This document shows positions 27,693 to 36,868 of a stretch of DNA of 51,035 nt, piece after piece. The stretch comes from Rhodospirillales bacterium (GTDB lineage: Bacteria; Pseudomonadota; Alphaproteobacteria; Rhodospirillales; Shumkoniaceae): NCBI GenBank assembly GCA_028281785.1, contig JANQJG010000085.1, forward strand, positions 1 to 51,035, written 5' to 3'. The position numbers were made by a program, and so were the translations under genes. The notes under the pieces were generated by a model. The model searched no databases and was not told the DNA's origin. It was given only the letters and a program-made list of their open reading frames with translations. Each line of letters begins with the position of its first letter. The first letter of the stretch is position 1.

Positions 27693-28670
27693 ATGGCCGA
27701 GCCCGCATCCAAACGTGTTCTCGTCACCTCGCCCCTGTTCGGCAAAGCCGAAGGCAACGCGCTCGAGGTCCTCAACGCGACGGGGGCCGATATCACCGTC
27801 GTGGACACGGTCCGGCCGCTGACCGAGGAGGAAATCTCGGAGCGGATCGCCGGGGTTCACGCCGTCGTCGCCGGGAGCGAGCCGCACACCCCGCGGGTGC
27901 TGGACAGGGCAACCGACCTCAAGCTGCTCGCGCGGGTGGGAGTCGGCTACGACAGCATCGACGTCGCGGCGGCCCGCGCCCGGGGCGTCGAGGTGACGCA
28001 CACGCCGGACGGGCCTTGGCCGGGGGTGACCGAGCTGACGATCGGGCTGATGATCGACCTGCTGCGCGGGGTCGGCCAGTCGGACCGGGCGCTGCGCGCC
28101 GGCAAGTGGAGCCGCCCCATCGGCCGCCGGCTCGCCGAGGCCACGATCGGCGTCATCGGCGTGGGGCGGATCGGCAAGGGCGTCGTCCGCCACCTTACGG
28201 GCGGTTTCCCGGGCGCCCGCATCCTTGCCAACGACCTGGTGCCCGACGAGGCGTTCGGCGCCGAGCACGGGATCGCCTGGACCGACAAGGAAACGATCTA
28301 TCGCGAGGCGGACCTGATCACCCTGCACGTGCCGCTGACGCGGCTGACGCGGGGTCTGATCACGGCCGAGGCCCTGGCCATGATGAAGCCCGAGGCCTGC
28401 CTGCTGAACACCGCGCGCGGCGGCATGGTCGACGAGGTCGCGCTGGCCGCGGCCCTGCGCGAGGGAAGGCTGGCCGGGGCGGCCCTCGACGTCTTCGAGC
28501 GGGAGCCCTATGCCGGGCCGCTCACCGAGATCGACAACTGCGTCCTCATCCCGCATGTCGGCGGCAACACGGTGGATTGCCGGCAGCGCATGGAGATGGG
28601 CGCGGTCGAGGAGGTGCGGCGGCTGTTGGCCGGCGAGCCCTTGGCGTTTCCGGTGCCCGACGAGGCGTAG
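27693..28670 (+). CDS. D-isomer-specific 2-hydroxyacid dehydrogenase
   Basis: The 325-residue enzyme has the NAD-binding motif GVGRIGKG near residue 157. It also has the three catalytic residues of the family: Arg in NTARGGMVDE, Glu in FEREP and His in PHVGGN. It resembles phosphoglycerate dehydrogenase-like or glyoxylate reductase-like members that lack an ACT domain. Substrate cannot be told. The ATG at 27693 has GGGAGG ten bases upstream; ATG 27684 is closer than usual spacing. It is divergent from ydbH. Confidence 0.9.
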   Translation: MAEPASKRVLVTSPLFGKAEGNALEVLNATGADITVVDTVRPLTEEEISERIAGVHAVVAGSEPHTPRVLDRATDLKLLARVGVGYDSIDVAAARARGVEVTHTPDGPWPGVTELTIGLMIDLLRGVGQSDRALRAGKWSRPIGRRLAEATIGVIGVGRIGKGVVRHLTGGFPGARILANDLVPDEAFGAEHGIAWTDKETIYREADLITLHVPLTRLTRGLITAEALAMMKPEACLLNTARGGMVDEVALAAALREGRLAGAALDVFEREPYAGPLTEIDNCVLIPHVGGNTVDCRQRMEMGAVEEVRRLLAGEPLAFPVPDEA

Positions 28671-28707
28671 GCGGAAGGGCGCGTTTCGGCGGCACCTCTG
28701 GCGCCTG

Positions 28708-28768
28708 CTCATCCTTCGACGTTGCTCAGGATGAGGCCCTCATGCTGAGCTTCGTCGAAGCACGAGGG
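28708..28768. repeat. Palindromic intergenic repeat (CTCATCC...GGATGAG type)
   Basis: Two adjacent hairpins, TCATCCT...AGGATGA and CCTCATGCT...AGCACGAGG with TTCGTCGAAG in the loop, match the family seen at 7043-7147. Confidence 0.6.
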
Positions 28769-29092
28769 CCGGCTATCCGGCCTGTCACGTCAAACGCTCG
28801 CTGGTATCAAATCGGCCTGGGCCGTCCATACCTCCAAAGAAGACGCGAGGGGCCACGACCCGGGAAAAACCGGGGTCGGGGGAAGCCCTCGTTTCGTCCT
28901 TGATCGGAGGATTGACGACGCCCAGATAACTACTGTATCTAGGCCGCGCGCAGCGTATTCCGAGAATTTATACCAAGATATAGCGTTTTGACCAAGGAAT
29001 GAACAGGATTTGACACTTCGCGACAACTATCCTTTTGAATGGAATAGCTATCCGTATTTGAATTAAACTAACCAAACTTAGACATTTGGGTG

Positions 29093-29128
29093 ATGCGGTC
29101 GTCATATTATTGTAACAGGCGACCGCAT
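29093..29128. promoter_or_regulatory. Inverted repeat upstream of secreted protein gene
   Basis: Perfect arms ATGCGGTCG and CGACCGCAT are separated by 18 AT-rich bases, ending 67 nt before the start codon at 29196. It is a candidate operator or 5' UTR structure. Confidence 0.4.
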
Positions 29129-29195
29129 ATGTCGGGCCGTCTCCCAGGGAAGGAGAGCCTTTCACGGCAGTGGCTTTGGATGAGGGGACTGAGCC

Positions 29196-30737
29196 ATGAC
29201 AACTTGGATTTTCCCAAGGCTTGCCCGGGCCGGAATCTTCGCCGCGGCGGTCGCGATGGGAGCGACGGCGGCGATGGCGCAGAGCATCAGCGAGCGGGAG
29301 GCGTGGCTCGCGGCGCACACCTTGGGCACGCCGGACGCCTATGAGTGGTTTCTGGAGCTCTATCCGGACGGGGAACACGCGGAGAAGGCCAAACAGGCGC
29401 TCGCCGGCGAGCTGGCGCCGCGATTTCCCGAACTGACCGCGGCCGCGCAGGAGCAGACCCAGGCCGCCAAGCCGGCCGAGGCCGGCACGCAAGCGGCGGA
29501 ACCGCCTGGAACCGCGTCCGGGGCCGGGGTGGACAGGCCGGCATCGGAAACCCCCGCGGAGATCACGGCACCGGAAGCGGCCGAGACATCGGCCCCGGCG
29601 CTGGCCGAGGCGCCCGCGCCGCCGCGCAAGCCCGACGCTTCTGCGCAGGCGACGGACGTGGCGGATGTAGCGGCCGCCGCGCCCTCGACACCGGCCGAGC
29701 ACGGCGACACGCCGGCGGACACACCCAACGCGCCCGCCGTGGCGGAGGCTCCGGCCCCGGCGGCGGCCGAGGACACGCAGCAGGCGGCGCTGCCCCCGGA
29801 AACGGCCGCACTTCCCCAAGACACGACAACGCTTCCCCCGGAGACGGCGGCCCTGCCAAGCGGGACCACCGGCCCCGCGGAAACCGGACTGATGGAAATC
29901 GCGCCGCCGCCGCTCGACCGGGCGCGGCTGCGGGAACTGGTCGACTCGGCCTTTGGCGGGCGGCCGATCTCGGGGCTGAGCTATGAGCGTCTGAGCTATC
30001 TCGCCTATATGCTCGGGCAGACGGCGGGGCTGAGGACCGAGGCCGACGCCCGGCTCGCCGCGGTGACGCTGGCGAACGCGCTGGCCGGACAGGTCAACAG
30101 GCTGGGCGGGCTGTCGGCGAGCAAGCGGGAGCGCCTGGCCGAGGCGGTGGCGGCGGGGCTGACCCGCTCAGTCCAGGAGGACGCGATTCCGGTCGGCGAG
30201 GGCGTCTTGCTGGCCGCGGCGCGGGGCGGCCTGGATGCCGGGAGCGTCGATCTGAGACCGGCCGGCGGCCTCGCAATCGCGCCGGGCGCCGCGCCGGCAC
30301 GGACCGCCGATGCCCGGGACGGAGCCCAGGACGGCGAGCGGCGCGGGGGATCGAGGACCGGAATCCAAATCGAGGAGATGGCGGCGGTCGACCCGAACGC
30401 GCCCGCCCCGGGGACGGGGAACGCGGCGGCACAGGCCAGGACCGGCGCTGACCGCCGGCAGGGGGAGATCAACGCCTGGCAATGGGCGCGGCAGATGGGC
30501 ACGCCCGAAGCCTATCGGCATTTCCTCGCGGAGTATCCGGAGAGCGCCCATCGCGGCCAGGCCGTGACGGCGCTGCGCGACCTGGGCGAATGGGCGCCGG
30601 ACCTCGGGCTCGAGACAGGGAACGGGGCCGCCGAGGACGCGGCGGTGCCGGAGGGTACCGGGCGCGACCGGCAGGCGGAGGAGGGGGGCCAGCTTCTCGG
30701 CCGCTTCCTGCGGCTGTTCGGTGGTGACGGCCAATAG
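29196..30737 (+). CDS. Secreted Ala/Pro-rich protein with duplicated W...YP repeat
   Basis: This 513-residue protein has a signal peptide (IFAAAVAMGATAAMAQ). The mature protein begins with a roughly 35-residue unit, AWLAAHTLGTPDAYEWFLEL then YPDGEHAEKA. A diverged copy is near the C-terminus, AWQWARQMGTPEAYRHFLAE then YPESAHRGQA. Between them lie a long Ala/Pro/Thr/Glu linker (about 85-230), with PPETAALP repeats, and a helical domain (about 235-325). The short unit resembles TPR-like repeats of envelope proteins. Its function is unknown. The ATG at 29196 follows GAGGGGAC. Confidence 0.65.
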   Translation: MTTWIFPRLARAGIFAAAVAMGATAAMAQSISEREAWLAAHTLGTPDAYEWFLELYPDGEHAEKAKQALAGELAPRFPELTAAAQEQTQAAKPAEAGTQAAEPPGTASGAGVDRPASETPAEITAPEAAETSAPALAEAPAPPRKPDASAQATDVADVAAAAPSTPAEHGDTPADTPNAPAVAEAPAPAAAEDTQQAALPPETAALPQDTTTLPPETAALPSGTTGPAETGLMEIAPPPLDRARLRELVDSAFGGRPISGLSYERLSYLAYMLGQTAGLRTEADARLAAVTLANALAGQVNRLGGLSASKRERLAEAVAAGLTRSVQEDAIPVGEGVLLAAARGGLDAGSVDLRPAGGLAIAPGAAPARTADARDGAQDGERRGGSRTGIQIEEMAAVDPNAPAPGTGNAAAQARTGADRRQGEINAWQWARQMGTPEAYRHFLAEYPESAHRGQAVTALRDLGEWAPDLGLETGNGAAEDAAVPEGTGRDRQAEEGGQLLGRFLRLFGGDGQ

Positions 30738-30797
30738 GCCGGAGGCGGGGCGGGGCCGCCCGGCGTCTGCCTGATCTCCCGGCATTCGTTTGAACCC

Positions 30798-30950
30798 ATG
30801 GCCGAGGACAGCGACAAGAAGGGCGGCCGGGGCCCGGTGATCAGCCGGGGAATCTGGATGCCGCTGATCGTTGTGCTCCTCGCCTGGGCGGTCATCCGCC
30901 GCCAGAGGGCGAAGAAGCGAAAGCTCGACCGGATGGAAGAGGACGGGTGA
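30798..30950 (+). CDS. Small single-pass membrane protein (50 aa)
   Basis: The frame encodes MAEDSDKKGGRGPVISRG, then a hydrophobic helix WMPLIVVLLAWAVI and a basic tail RRQRAKKRKLDRMEEDG, a sensible membrane topology with positive C-terminus inside. Codon third positions are GC-rich like neighbouring genes. There is no clear Shine-Dalgarno site. It lies 60 nt after the preceding secreted protein gene on the same strand and may be co-transcribed. Confidence 0.55.
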   Translation: MAEDSDKKGGRGPVISRGIWMPLIVVLLAWAVIRRQRAKKRKLDRMEEDG

Positions 30951-31156
30951 GGCGGTTTTTGCCGTCTCCATCCCCGTTTGGGCGCCCGCTCCCCGAATCA
31001 ATTTTGGGACATCGCCGCGCGCACCCCCGGAAACGCCTTGACTTCTCCCCCGAACCTCTTGTTTTCAAAGGATGTCGCGAAACCGGGGTCACAAGCCCGG
31101 CGATCTGTCGTATGGGTTGAGACCCGGAATGAGTCCAGGTTTGGAAAGGAGCAGTC

Positions 31157-31375
31157 ATGAACTACCCGATGGCGATCGTATTTTCCTCGGCCCTCCTCGT
31201 CGGTTCCTGCGTGATGAATCAGCCGCCCGCGATTTCTCAGAGTACGCCTGCTGCCAAGTTTCAGATCGCAGCGGGAGGTCCCAATACCGCTTGGAGGGTA
31301 AATACAGATACAGGAACTGTATGGTACTGTTCGACGGACGGCGCGACAAAACCCAAATGCATTAGGTCTGATTAA
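31157..31375 (+). CDS. Small lipoprotein
   Basis: The 72-residue precursor has a lipobox ALLVGSC with Cys18 as the modified residue. The mature part includes WRVNTDTGTVWYC and a second cysteine, possibly forming a disulfide. The ATG at 31157 has AAAGGAG six bases upstream. The family is not recognised. It stands at the left edge of the low-GC glycan region. Confidence 0.65.
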   Translation: MNYPMAIVFSSALLVGSCVMNQPPAISQSTPAAKFQIAAGGPNTAWRVNTDTGTVWYCSTDGATKPKCIRSD

Positions 31376-31565
31376 TTTGTCGGGCACCTCTCTGGCAAAA
31401 GCAGGTTGAAGTGTAATCCTAACAGGACAGGGTTTATATTACGAGTTATTTTGGCAACTATGTCCAGCTATTCTCTGTTACGTAGGCTGTAAACTTACAG
31501 GCCAGGGTTACGCTTGAACAATATTTTCAGTGTATCAGGTTCGCAATCAAAAGTAACGAAAAAGC

Positions 31566-32423
31566 TCACTGATTGCCATCCTTCTTTTGTCGGATAACCA
31601 CGTTGTTTCTCACTCCTCGGTTGATCATAGCCTTCCAAGCAGTCGGGCGAAGTCCTTTTTCTACTTGAATCTCAAGTGGAAATATTTTGACAGCGTGTTC
31701 CCTGCTTTCTAGTGACATATCTACAAGACGGGCTAGCGTCTGTTCGGACAATGATGACTCACTCTCCTCCCTCTTTCTTGCATAACCCCACCTCGGGTCC
31801 TCGTGCCAGCTTGCTATATTTGGATGACTACGGACAACCACATCTATCACTTCACGAACCTGTTTGAGTTTCAGTTCTTGGTCTGTTAAAATCAACGAAC
31901 TTGGATTTTTTTGGGCCGTTACGCTTGTGCTAATTGACCAGTTAATGTCATCAAAAATAAACCATCCTCCGGGCCTTAACATTCTCTCAGATAGTAAAAA
32001 AGCGAGCGCATCAGGCTCAAACATGTGAGCCCCGTCTATGAAAATTAGATCAAAAACTGGCCTAGGCTCCATCCGTAGGAATTCCTTAAGACGCCAATTG
32101 TAAGTTTGAGATTCGTAAATTGGTATTACTATGTCATCTAGGCCTAGTTCAGAAACGAAATTCTCCAAACCAGGTCTATAGGCGACAGTCTCTAGTCGAT
32201 CTATTGTGACAACTGAACCTTGTCCGAGACACTTGACCGCTGCTCCCGCGTAACAACTGCTTACGCCATGGCTAAATCCAAGTTCAAGTACACGTGAAAG
32301 TTTATGCTCAATAATAAAGTTATAGAGTATTTTGCCGTACTCAAAAGATATATGGGGATATCCGTCAACAACTTTGAGTACGTCATCGGGAGTTAAGAAT
32401 GACTGTATTTTATCCCGATTCAT
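31566..32423 (-). CDS. Class I SAM-dependent methyltransferase
   Basis: This 285-residue protein has a Rossmann methyltransferase core. Motif I is VLELGFSHGVSS (about 45-56); VTIDRLE is the acidic strand-2 end; DLIFIDGAHMFEPDAL is the motif with the metal/substrate Asp, as in TylF/macrocin O-methyltransferase-like or MTase_24 proteins; and RPGGWFIFDDINW is the following strand. Base composition is visibly AT-richer than in the window at large, suggesting transfer. It is downstream of, and co-directional with, the fused glycosyltransferase (126 nt gap), so sugar or glycan methylation is inferred. Confidence 0.75.
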   Translation of the reverse strand: MNRDKIQSFLTPDDVLKVVDGYPHISFEYGKILYNFIIEHKLSRVLELGFSHGVSSCYAGAAVKCLGQGSVVTIDRLETVAYRPGLENFVSELGLDDIVIPIYESQTYNWRLKEFLRMEPRPVFDLIFIDGAHMFEPDALAFLLSERMLRPGGWFIFDDINWSISTSVTAQKNPSSLILTDQELKLKQVREVIDVVVRSHPNIASWHEDPRWGYARKREESESSLSEQTLARLVDMSLESREHAVKIFPLEIQVEKGLRPTAWKAMINRGVRNNVVIRQKKDGNQ

Positions 32424-32549
32424 GGTGCGACACCCACATCCTGTTATGAAAAATATCGAGGCGAGTTGAAGCGCTTAGGTTAAGCCGAGTGAAATCGGAC
32501 CTTCCAATTCTCTGGAGGAGAAAGAATACCAGATAACTTGGAGATAGTT

Positions 32550-34772
32550 TTACGCATGGCGCGATCTCCAGAACCTTCTGGGCTCTCGGTCTGCGCGCGC
32601 CGTGAAGGTAAGTTCGTGGACGAACTCAGCAGCTTCATGAGCGCCGTTTGCCTGAGGCAACGACGCACAGCGTGCTGTGATGTCTTCGCGAAATCCGGGT
32701 TCGAGTATCATGTCGAGGTAAGGGTCGACCTTGTATAATTCCCTAGCCCGAATACATAGAGCCAAGCTCTTGTGCTCAGCATATTGAGCACGGCTAAGTT
32801 GTTCGTCCATGCTGGGTTCTTCGTTAGGAATGAAAATTGTAGGCACGCCAGTCGCGAGCAACTCGTGGAAACCGTTATAACCTGCGGCACTAATGACGAA
32901 ATCGAAGGCTCTAAGATACTTGCCTAAGGGATAGAGACTTAATCGGATAACTTCGGGTGGAAGCTCCAAATCTTCGTTCGAAATCATCCATTGTGCAACC
33001 GCGATTTGAAGGTCCTTTTCGCGCAGTAGCCGCGAAAGAACTAATGATCTGACCTTGCTGTAGTCGAAATTGTTTCCGGAGCCGAGCTGTAGCAACACGG
33101 CGGTTTTGTCGGGATCTATACCGAGATGTTCACGTGCAAGCTGACGATCCATGAGTTCGTTTTGATCCAAAAGCCTTATCGGATCGACCAGTCGTGTTCT
33201 CGACCGGTATTTCGTGGTCAAGCCGTGGTCGTAGCTGTTAGCGAGCTCACCCGGCTCAACAACTCCGTGGAACTCGGATTCGCGCTTGATGATGTCTTCT
33301 GCCGCTGTTCCTGGCCGCCACATGGCCCGACGGCACCAGAGGGAGAGGCATTTTGGATTATCGCGCAAAGAACTAGTAAGCCCACCATAAGCAACATTTC
33401 CGTCGAAAACTAAAACGGACGCATTGTAGTATGAAATGATTTCGTTTAGCTGCTGACGTAGAAAATGATTCCATCTATTGTTATCGCATTTTAAGTAACT
33501 ATGAAATGGAATATATTCAGCGAGAAAGTTGTGCTCTTGAATCACTTTCAAAGCCTGGGACATGGTTACGAAGATGGGTTGAATGGCGGGACAACATCGA
33601 CGCGCAATGGCTAGCGTTCGTGTGAGATGGCCCATACCGATCCCGTTCGAAGTCATGAATATTGCCCGAACAGGTGGAGGCTTCGGGGCGGTTGAAGTGG
33701 TGACCTGCACCTTGCGTGGTGGCCCTACGAGCTTGCGAACCCTGTCAACATGCGCTGTATGGCTGAAGCGCTGCCTGAGGATCTCGGCTGTTCGGCCCTT
33801 CTGCTCAGCAAAAGCGGACCAATCGCCATAGTATTCGCTAACCAGGGATTTGACGTCTTTAGGCTCACCATAGATAGCGGCTTCGCCAAAAAGCACCTCA
33901 AACATAGGTGGGAGGATGGCAAGGGCGCCGCTGGCCATGGCCTCGATGATCACGCGCCCAAACGCCTCAACCCAGCGGCTATGATGGAAGTACACAAAGA
34001 AGTCGATGGTTCGCAGGAACTCCTTGGGATCGACGCTGTTGAACGGGAGCACCTCCCAGTTCGCAGGATAGTCTCCGACGAGATCCTTGAGAAACGGGGC
34101 CCCTCCGAGGACCCGCACACGGCAGGCGGGATCGTCGGGATAGGCGGCCAAAGTGGTCTCGCGATCATCCGGCCATTTCAAGAAGTCTGGTCGGCTGTGT
34201 CGACCGATCACCGGCCGGTTGTCGCAGAAACCATGTCGGGTGGCGGCCCAGTCGTCGATATCGAGAACTTCCAGCCAATCATGTTCGAAGAGAGGCGGCG
34301 GGTTTTCAAGGCCAGCCACGGGTGCGCGGACAAGGGGACCCAAGGGCGCCCATAGCATATCCGGCCCGAAGACCTCCTGTGCGTTATTGTTGATGGTATT
34401 CCAGTCGTAGTAAGGGTTTCCTTCTCCATCCAAAAGGGGGTGGCTAATGATGAAAAGCCTCGTTTCAGCGTCGATCGAAAACGAGTGACTCGGGGGATAG
34501 GTGAAAATCTGGGGGTGATAGGCTAGAAGAAGCGACGCCGAGATACTGTCCCGGGGATCCAGCAAGTCCGCAAGTCCCTCGTCGACGCATTTTCGAACAG
34601 TCGGATTGAAGGGATGGGGGTAACCAAGGACCGGCCCTTTGATCTGGATGAGTCCCGTACGGTAACCGGCCTTAGCCTGGGCGCGGATTTGCTCGCCTGG
34701 TCCAGAGGCCGCGCCGCCCGGAAAGCGGAAGTCGCCGACCATCACAATGTCATAAAAAGAGCGGTTGGCCAC
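32550..34772 (-). CDS. Two-domain fused glycosyltransferase
   Basis: This protein of about 740 residues contains two GT-B-like halves. The first (to about 360) ends with a GT4-like donor-site stretch EAFGRVIIEAMASGALAILP and a following Glu-containing helix. The second begins near 385 with MTSNGIGMGHLTRTLAIARR, as in MurG/GT28-type enzymes, and has SAAGYNGFHELLATGVPTIFIP near its end. The linker carries TAPKPPPV. The first half has normal high GC and the second half is AT-richer, so the two domains may have different histories. The GTG at 34772 with GGGGGA upstream is chosen; GTG 34814 or ATG 34805 are alternatives. Sugar specificity is unknown. Confidence 0.75.
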   Translation of the reverse strand: MANRSFYDIVMVGDFRFPGGAASGPGEQIRAQAKAGYRTGLIQIKGPVLGYPHPFNPTVRKCVDEGLADLLDPRDSISASLLLAYHPQIFTYPPSHSFSIDAETRLFIISHPLLDGEGNPYYDWNTINNNAQEVFGPDMLWAPLGPLVRAPVAGLENPPPLFEHDWLEVLDIDDWAATRHGFCDNRPVIGRHSRPDFLKWPDDRETTLAAYPDDPACRVRVLGGAPFLKDLVGDYPANWEVLPFNSVDPKEFLRTIDFFVYFHHSRWVEAFGRVIIEAMASGALAILPPMFEVLFGEAAIYGEPKDVKSLVSEYYGDWSAFAEQKGRTAEILRQRFSHTAHVDRVRKLVGPPRKVQVTTSTAPKPPPVRAIFMTSNGIGMGHLTRTLAIARRCCPAIQPIFVTMSQALKVIQEHNFLAEYIPFHSYLKCDNNRWNHFLRQQLNEIISYYNASVLVFDGNVAYGGLTSSLRDNPKCLSLWCRRAMWRPGTAAEDIIKRESEFHGVVEPGELANSYDHGLTTKYRSRTRLVDPIRLLDQNELMDRQLAREHLGIDPDKTAVLLQLGSGNNFDYSKVRSLVLSRLLREKDLQIAVAQWMISNEDLELPPEVIRLSLYPLGKYLRAFDFVISAAGYNGFHELLATGVPTIFIPNEEPSMDEQLSRAQYAEHKSLALCIRARELYKVDPYLDMILEPGFREDITARCASLPQANGAHEAAEFVHELTFTARADREPRRFWRSRHA

Positions 34773-34985
34773 GGTCCAGTCCCCCGAGATTGCTCGCGCC
34801 CGCATCCGGTTCACCGGGTACGGACGTCGTCCTGATTTGACACAGAGGCGCGCCGTCTGTCCATCCCCGAGCGACGTGCCATGTCGCCGGGGCTTGCCTC
34901 GGATGGCGGTCTCGACTTATTCAAAGGGTCGGGAATCCTTACGGCCATTCTCAAACCCATGGGGCCGAACGGAGCGTTTGAGAGC

Positions 34986-35879
34986 ATGGACGATCCGAAG
35001 ACCACGGCGGACGGGACGTCCGAAAAATCGGGCCGGGAGCGAAGCGCGGGGCGCAAGGTCGAATGGGCGGAGCGGAAGACGCCCGACATCCCGCCTTCGC
35101 AGGATGAAGCTCAGCCCGCGCCGGGCGCCGATGGGCAGGGCGACGGGGCAGCCGATCCCAACGTGATCTGGGCGCGGGCGATGACCGATCTCGTCGACCG
35201 GCTAAACGCGCGGACCGAAAGCGTGGTGGAGGCCCTGACCCGGAAAAATCCGGAACTGGAAGCCATCGACCGCAGATTGACCGACCTCGACAAGCGTCTG
35301 GCCGGCCTCACGGAATCCCCGCGACCGACATCAAAGGCCGGCGACAAGGGCTGGACGGCGGGCCTGGCGGAAACCTTCAAGCGCCTTGGACGGCGGGTTC
35401 GGGGCAGGGGCGAGGCGCCGGCGCCGGAGGCGGCGGGGACGACGCCCGCGGCGCCGAGCGAGCCGCCGCTTGTCCCCTTTCACAAGGAGATCGGCGACAA
35501 GGCCGTCCTCGGCATCACCGCCTTCGGCCTCAGCGACGAGCAGCTGGTCAAGGTCCTCGACACGGTCGAGGCCGACTGCGCGCGCCGGGGCGCGGTGCCC
35601 GTGTTCCTCACCGACAACGATTCCTTCGAGCTGTTCCGCGCCCGCGGCATGGTCTTCGAATACCTGCCGCCGCCCGAACTCCGCGAGAAGTTCGCGCCCG
35701 ACCTGCCCTGGACGCTGTATCTGCAGCGCCGCTACGCGCTGTTCCAGCGGAAATGGCGGCCGTCCGGCATCATCTCCTTCGGCAGGCGCCTGCCGGTGGA
35801 CGGCGAGGAGGAGGGGCGTGGCGCGGCGGGCCCGCCGGGCGCACCGCCGGTTCCGCCGCCGGAGCCGCCCGGACGCTGA
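34986..35879 (+). CDS. Protein of unknown function near glycan genes
   Basis: The protein of about 297 residues has a charged, disordered N-terminal half with a short predicted coiled coil (NPELEAIDRRLTDLDKRLAG). A folded C-terminal domain has FGLSDEQLVKVLDTVEADCA, VFLTDNDSFELFRARGMVFEYLPP and the terminal YLQRRYALFQRKWRPSGIISFG. I have seen similar domains beside glycosyltransferases in alphaproteobacteria but cannot name a function. It is divergent from the fused glycosyltransferase. The start is uncertain: ATG 34986 is taken, with an upstream ATG at 34881. Confidence 0.55.
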   Translation: MDDPKTTADGTSEKSGRERSAGRKVEWAERKTPDIPPSQDEAQPAPGADGQGDGAADPNVIWARAMTDLVDRLNARTESVVEALTRKNPELEAIDRRLTDLDKRLAGLTESPRPTSKAGDKGWTAGLAETFKRLGRRVRGRGEAPAPEAAGTTPAAPSEPPLVPFHKEIGDKAVLGITAFGLSDEQLVKVLDTVEADCARRGAVPVFLTDNDSFELFRARGMVFEYLPPPELREKFAPDLPWTLYLQRRYALFQRKWRPSGIISFGRRLPVDGEEEGRGAAGPPGAPPVPPPEPPGR

Positions 35880-35979
35880 TCAATCCCAACCTCACGTCTC
35901 CCGAGAGCACTTGTCGCCCCAATAGCGATGAGGATTGATGGAGTGTGGGTTGGGCCGTTGCGTTGTGGGACCGGAAAAA

Positions 35980-36099
35980 TTGAACCACAGAGGCACAGAG
36001 GACGCCGAGATAGATAGGGAGAAGGACGTAAGTGGGAGAGCTTTGCGCACACTCTCCCCCTCCGTGAAACCTCTGTGTCTCCGTGTCTCTGTGGTGAAG
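35980..36099. repeat. Long palindromic repeat (ACCACAGAGGCACAGAGG type)
   Basis: Arms TTGAACCACAGAGGCACAGA and TCTCCGTGTCTCTGTGGT are imperfect inverted repeats about 120 bp end to end with an inner GAGAG/CTCTC stem. This resembles widespread bacterial intergenic palindromes. Confidence 0.65.
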
Positions 36100-36110
36100 A
36101 AAGGGAATCC

Positions 36111-36195
36111 GCCCTCACCCTCCCGACCCTGACGGGCCGGGCCCTTCCTCTCCCGCGAGCGGGAGAGGGGGTCCATGGTGAGAAGTCCGGGTTAA
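36111..36195. repeat. Intergenic GAGAGG-rich repeat, partial copy
   Basis: This stretch has a CCTCTCCCGCGAGCGGGAGAGG hairpin in essence followed by TCCATGGTGAGAAGTCCGGG, which is shared with 1095-1119. It is related to the longer copies at 11449 and 46295. Together with the adjoining palindrome it fills the spacer between convergent genes. Confidence 0.5.
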
Positions 36196-36199
36196 GGCA

Positions 36200-36868
36200 T
36201 CACACCAGCGCGTCGTCTTTCTTGCCCTGCCCGCGGGCCGGCGGGGCGTCCTTCCGAGCCTTGGCCGAGACCTTGGCCTTTCCGCCGCGCGCCGGCTTGG
36301 CCCGGGGCTGGGGCGGCGCGGGCGCCTCGGACTCGGCCACGGTCTCCGCGGACGGCTCCTCGGCCTCGGTTCCCAGCGGCGCGACATCGCCCCACATCTC
36401 GCCGCCGGCCTCAATGGCCAGCCGGCCATAGCGCACGGTCCCGGAGACGGTTCCCGTCGGCCGAATCACGAGATGGTCGCGAACCGTCAGAGTGCCCAGC
36501 ATACAGCCGGCGATCTCCGCCGCCTCGACGAGGGCCACGCCCTCGAAGCGGCCGGATTCGGTAACGCGCAGCAGCCGGCACTCGACCGAGCAGTCGAGGC
36601 TGCCCTCGACGACCAGCGTGTCGCAGGCGGAGATCTCGCCCTTGATATGGATCTCCTTGCCGATGACGACCTTGCGGCCCTCCGCCTGTTGCAGGCGCTG
36701 ATCCCACATCTGCCTGAGGCCGTGATGGCCGGGCGGACGATAGGCGGGCACGGGCCGATAGCCGGACGGTTTCTTGCCCACCGGCGAACCGCGCCGCAGG
36801 GGCGGGCGGTCCATACCGGACGTGCCGGACGCGCCGCCGCGTCCGGTGGTTTCCCTCATCTTCACCAT
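36200..36868 (-). CDS. Bactofilin
   Basis: The 222-residue protein carries a central bactofilin (DUF583) beta-helix domain, about 62-165 (VVIGKEIHIKGEISACDTLVVEG... GTLTVRDHLVIRPTGTVSGTVRYGRLAIEAGG). It is flanked by disordered Pro/Gly- and Lys/Ala-rich tails. Bactofilins polymerise into cytoskeletal filaments involved in cell shape, stalks or localisation of wall enzymes. No M23 peptidase partner is adjacent. The start is ATG at 36868, with another ATG three codons in. Confidence 0.88.
   Translation of the reverse strand: MVKMRETTGRGGASGTSGMDRPPLRRGSPVGKKPSGYRPVPAYRPPGHHGLRQMWDQRLQQAEGRKVVIGKEIHIKGEISACDTLVVEGSLDCSVECRLLRVTESGRFEGVALVEAAEIAGCMLGTLTVRDHLVIRPTGTVSGTVRYGRLAIEAGGEMWGDVAPLGTEAEEPSAETVAESEAPAPPQPRAKPARGGKAKVSAKARKDAPPARGQGKKDDALV

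Larger units (their letters stand above)
28671..29195. other. 525-bp intergenic region with repeat and AT-rich promoter zone
   Basis: Its left part holds the palindromic repeat at 28708-28768. From about 28920 the sequence becomes clearly AT-rich and contains a 9-bp inverted repeat (29093-29128) shortly before the next gene. No coding sequence is supported. Confidence 0.5.
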
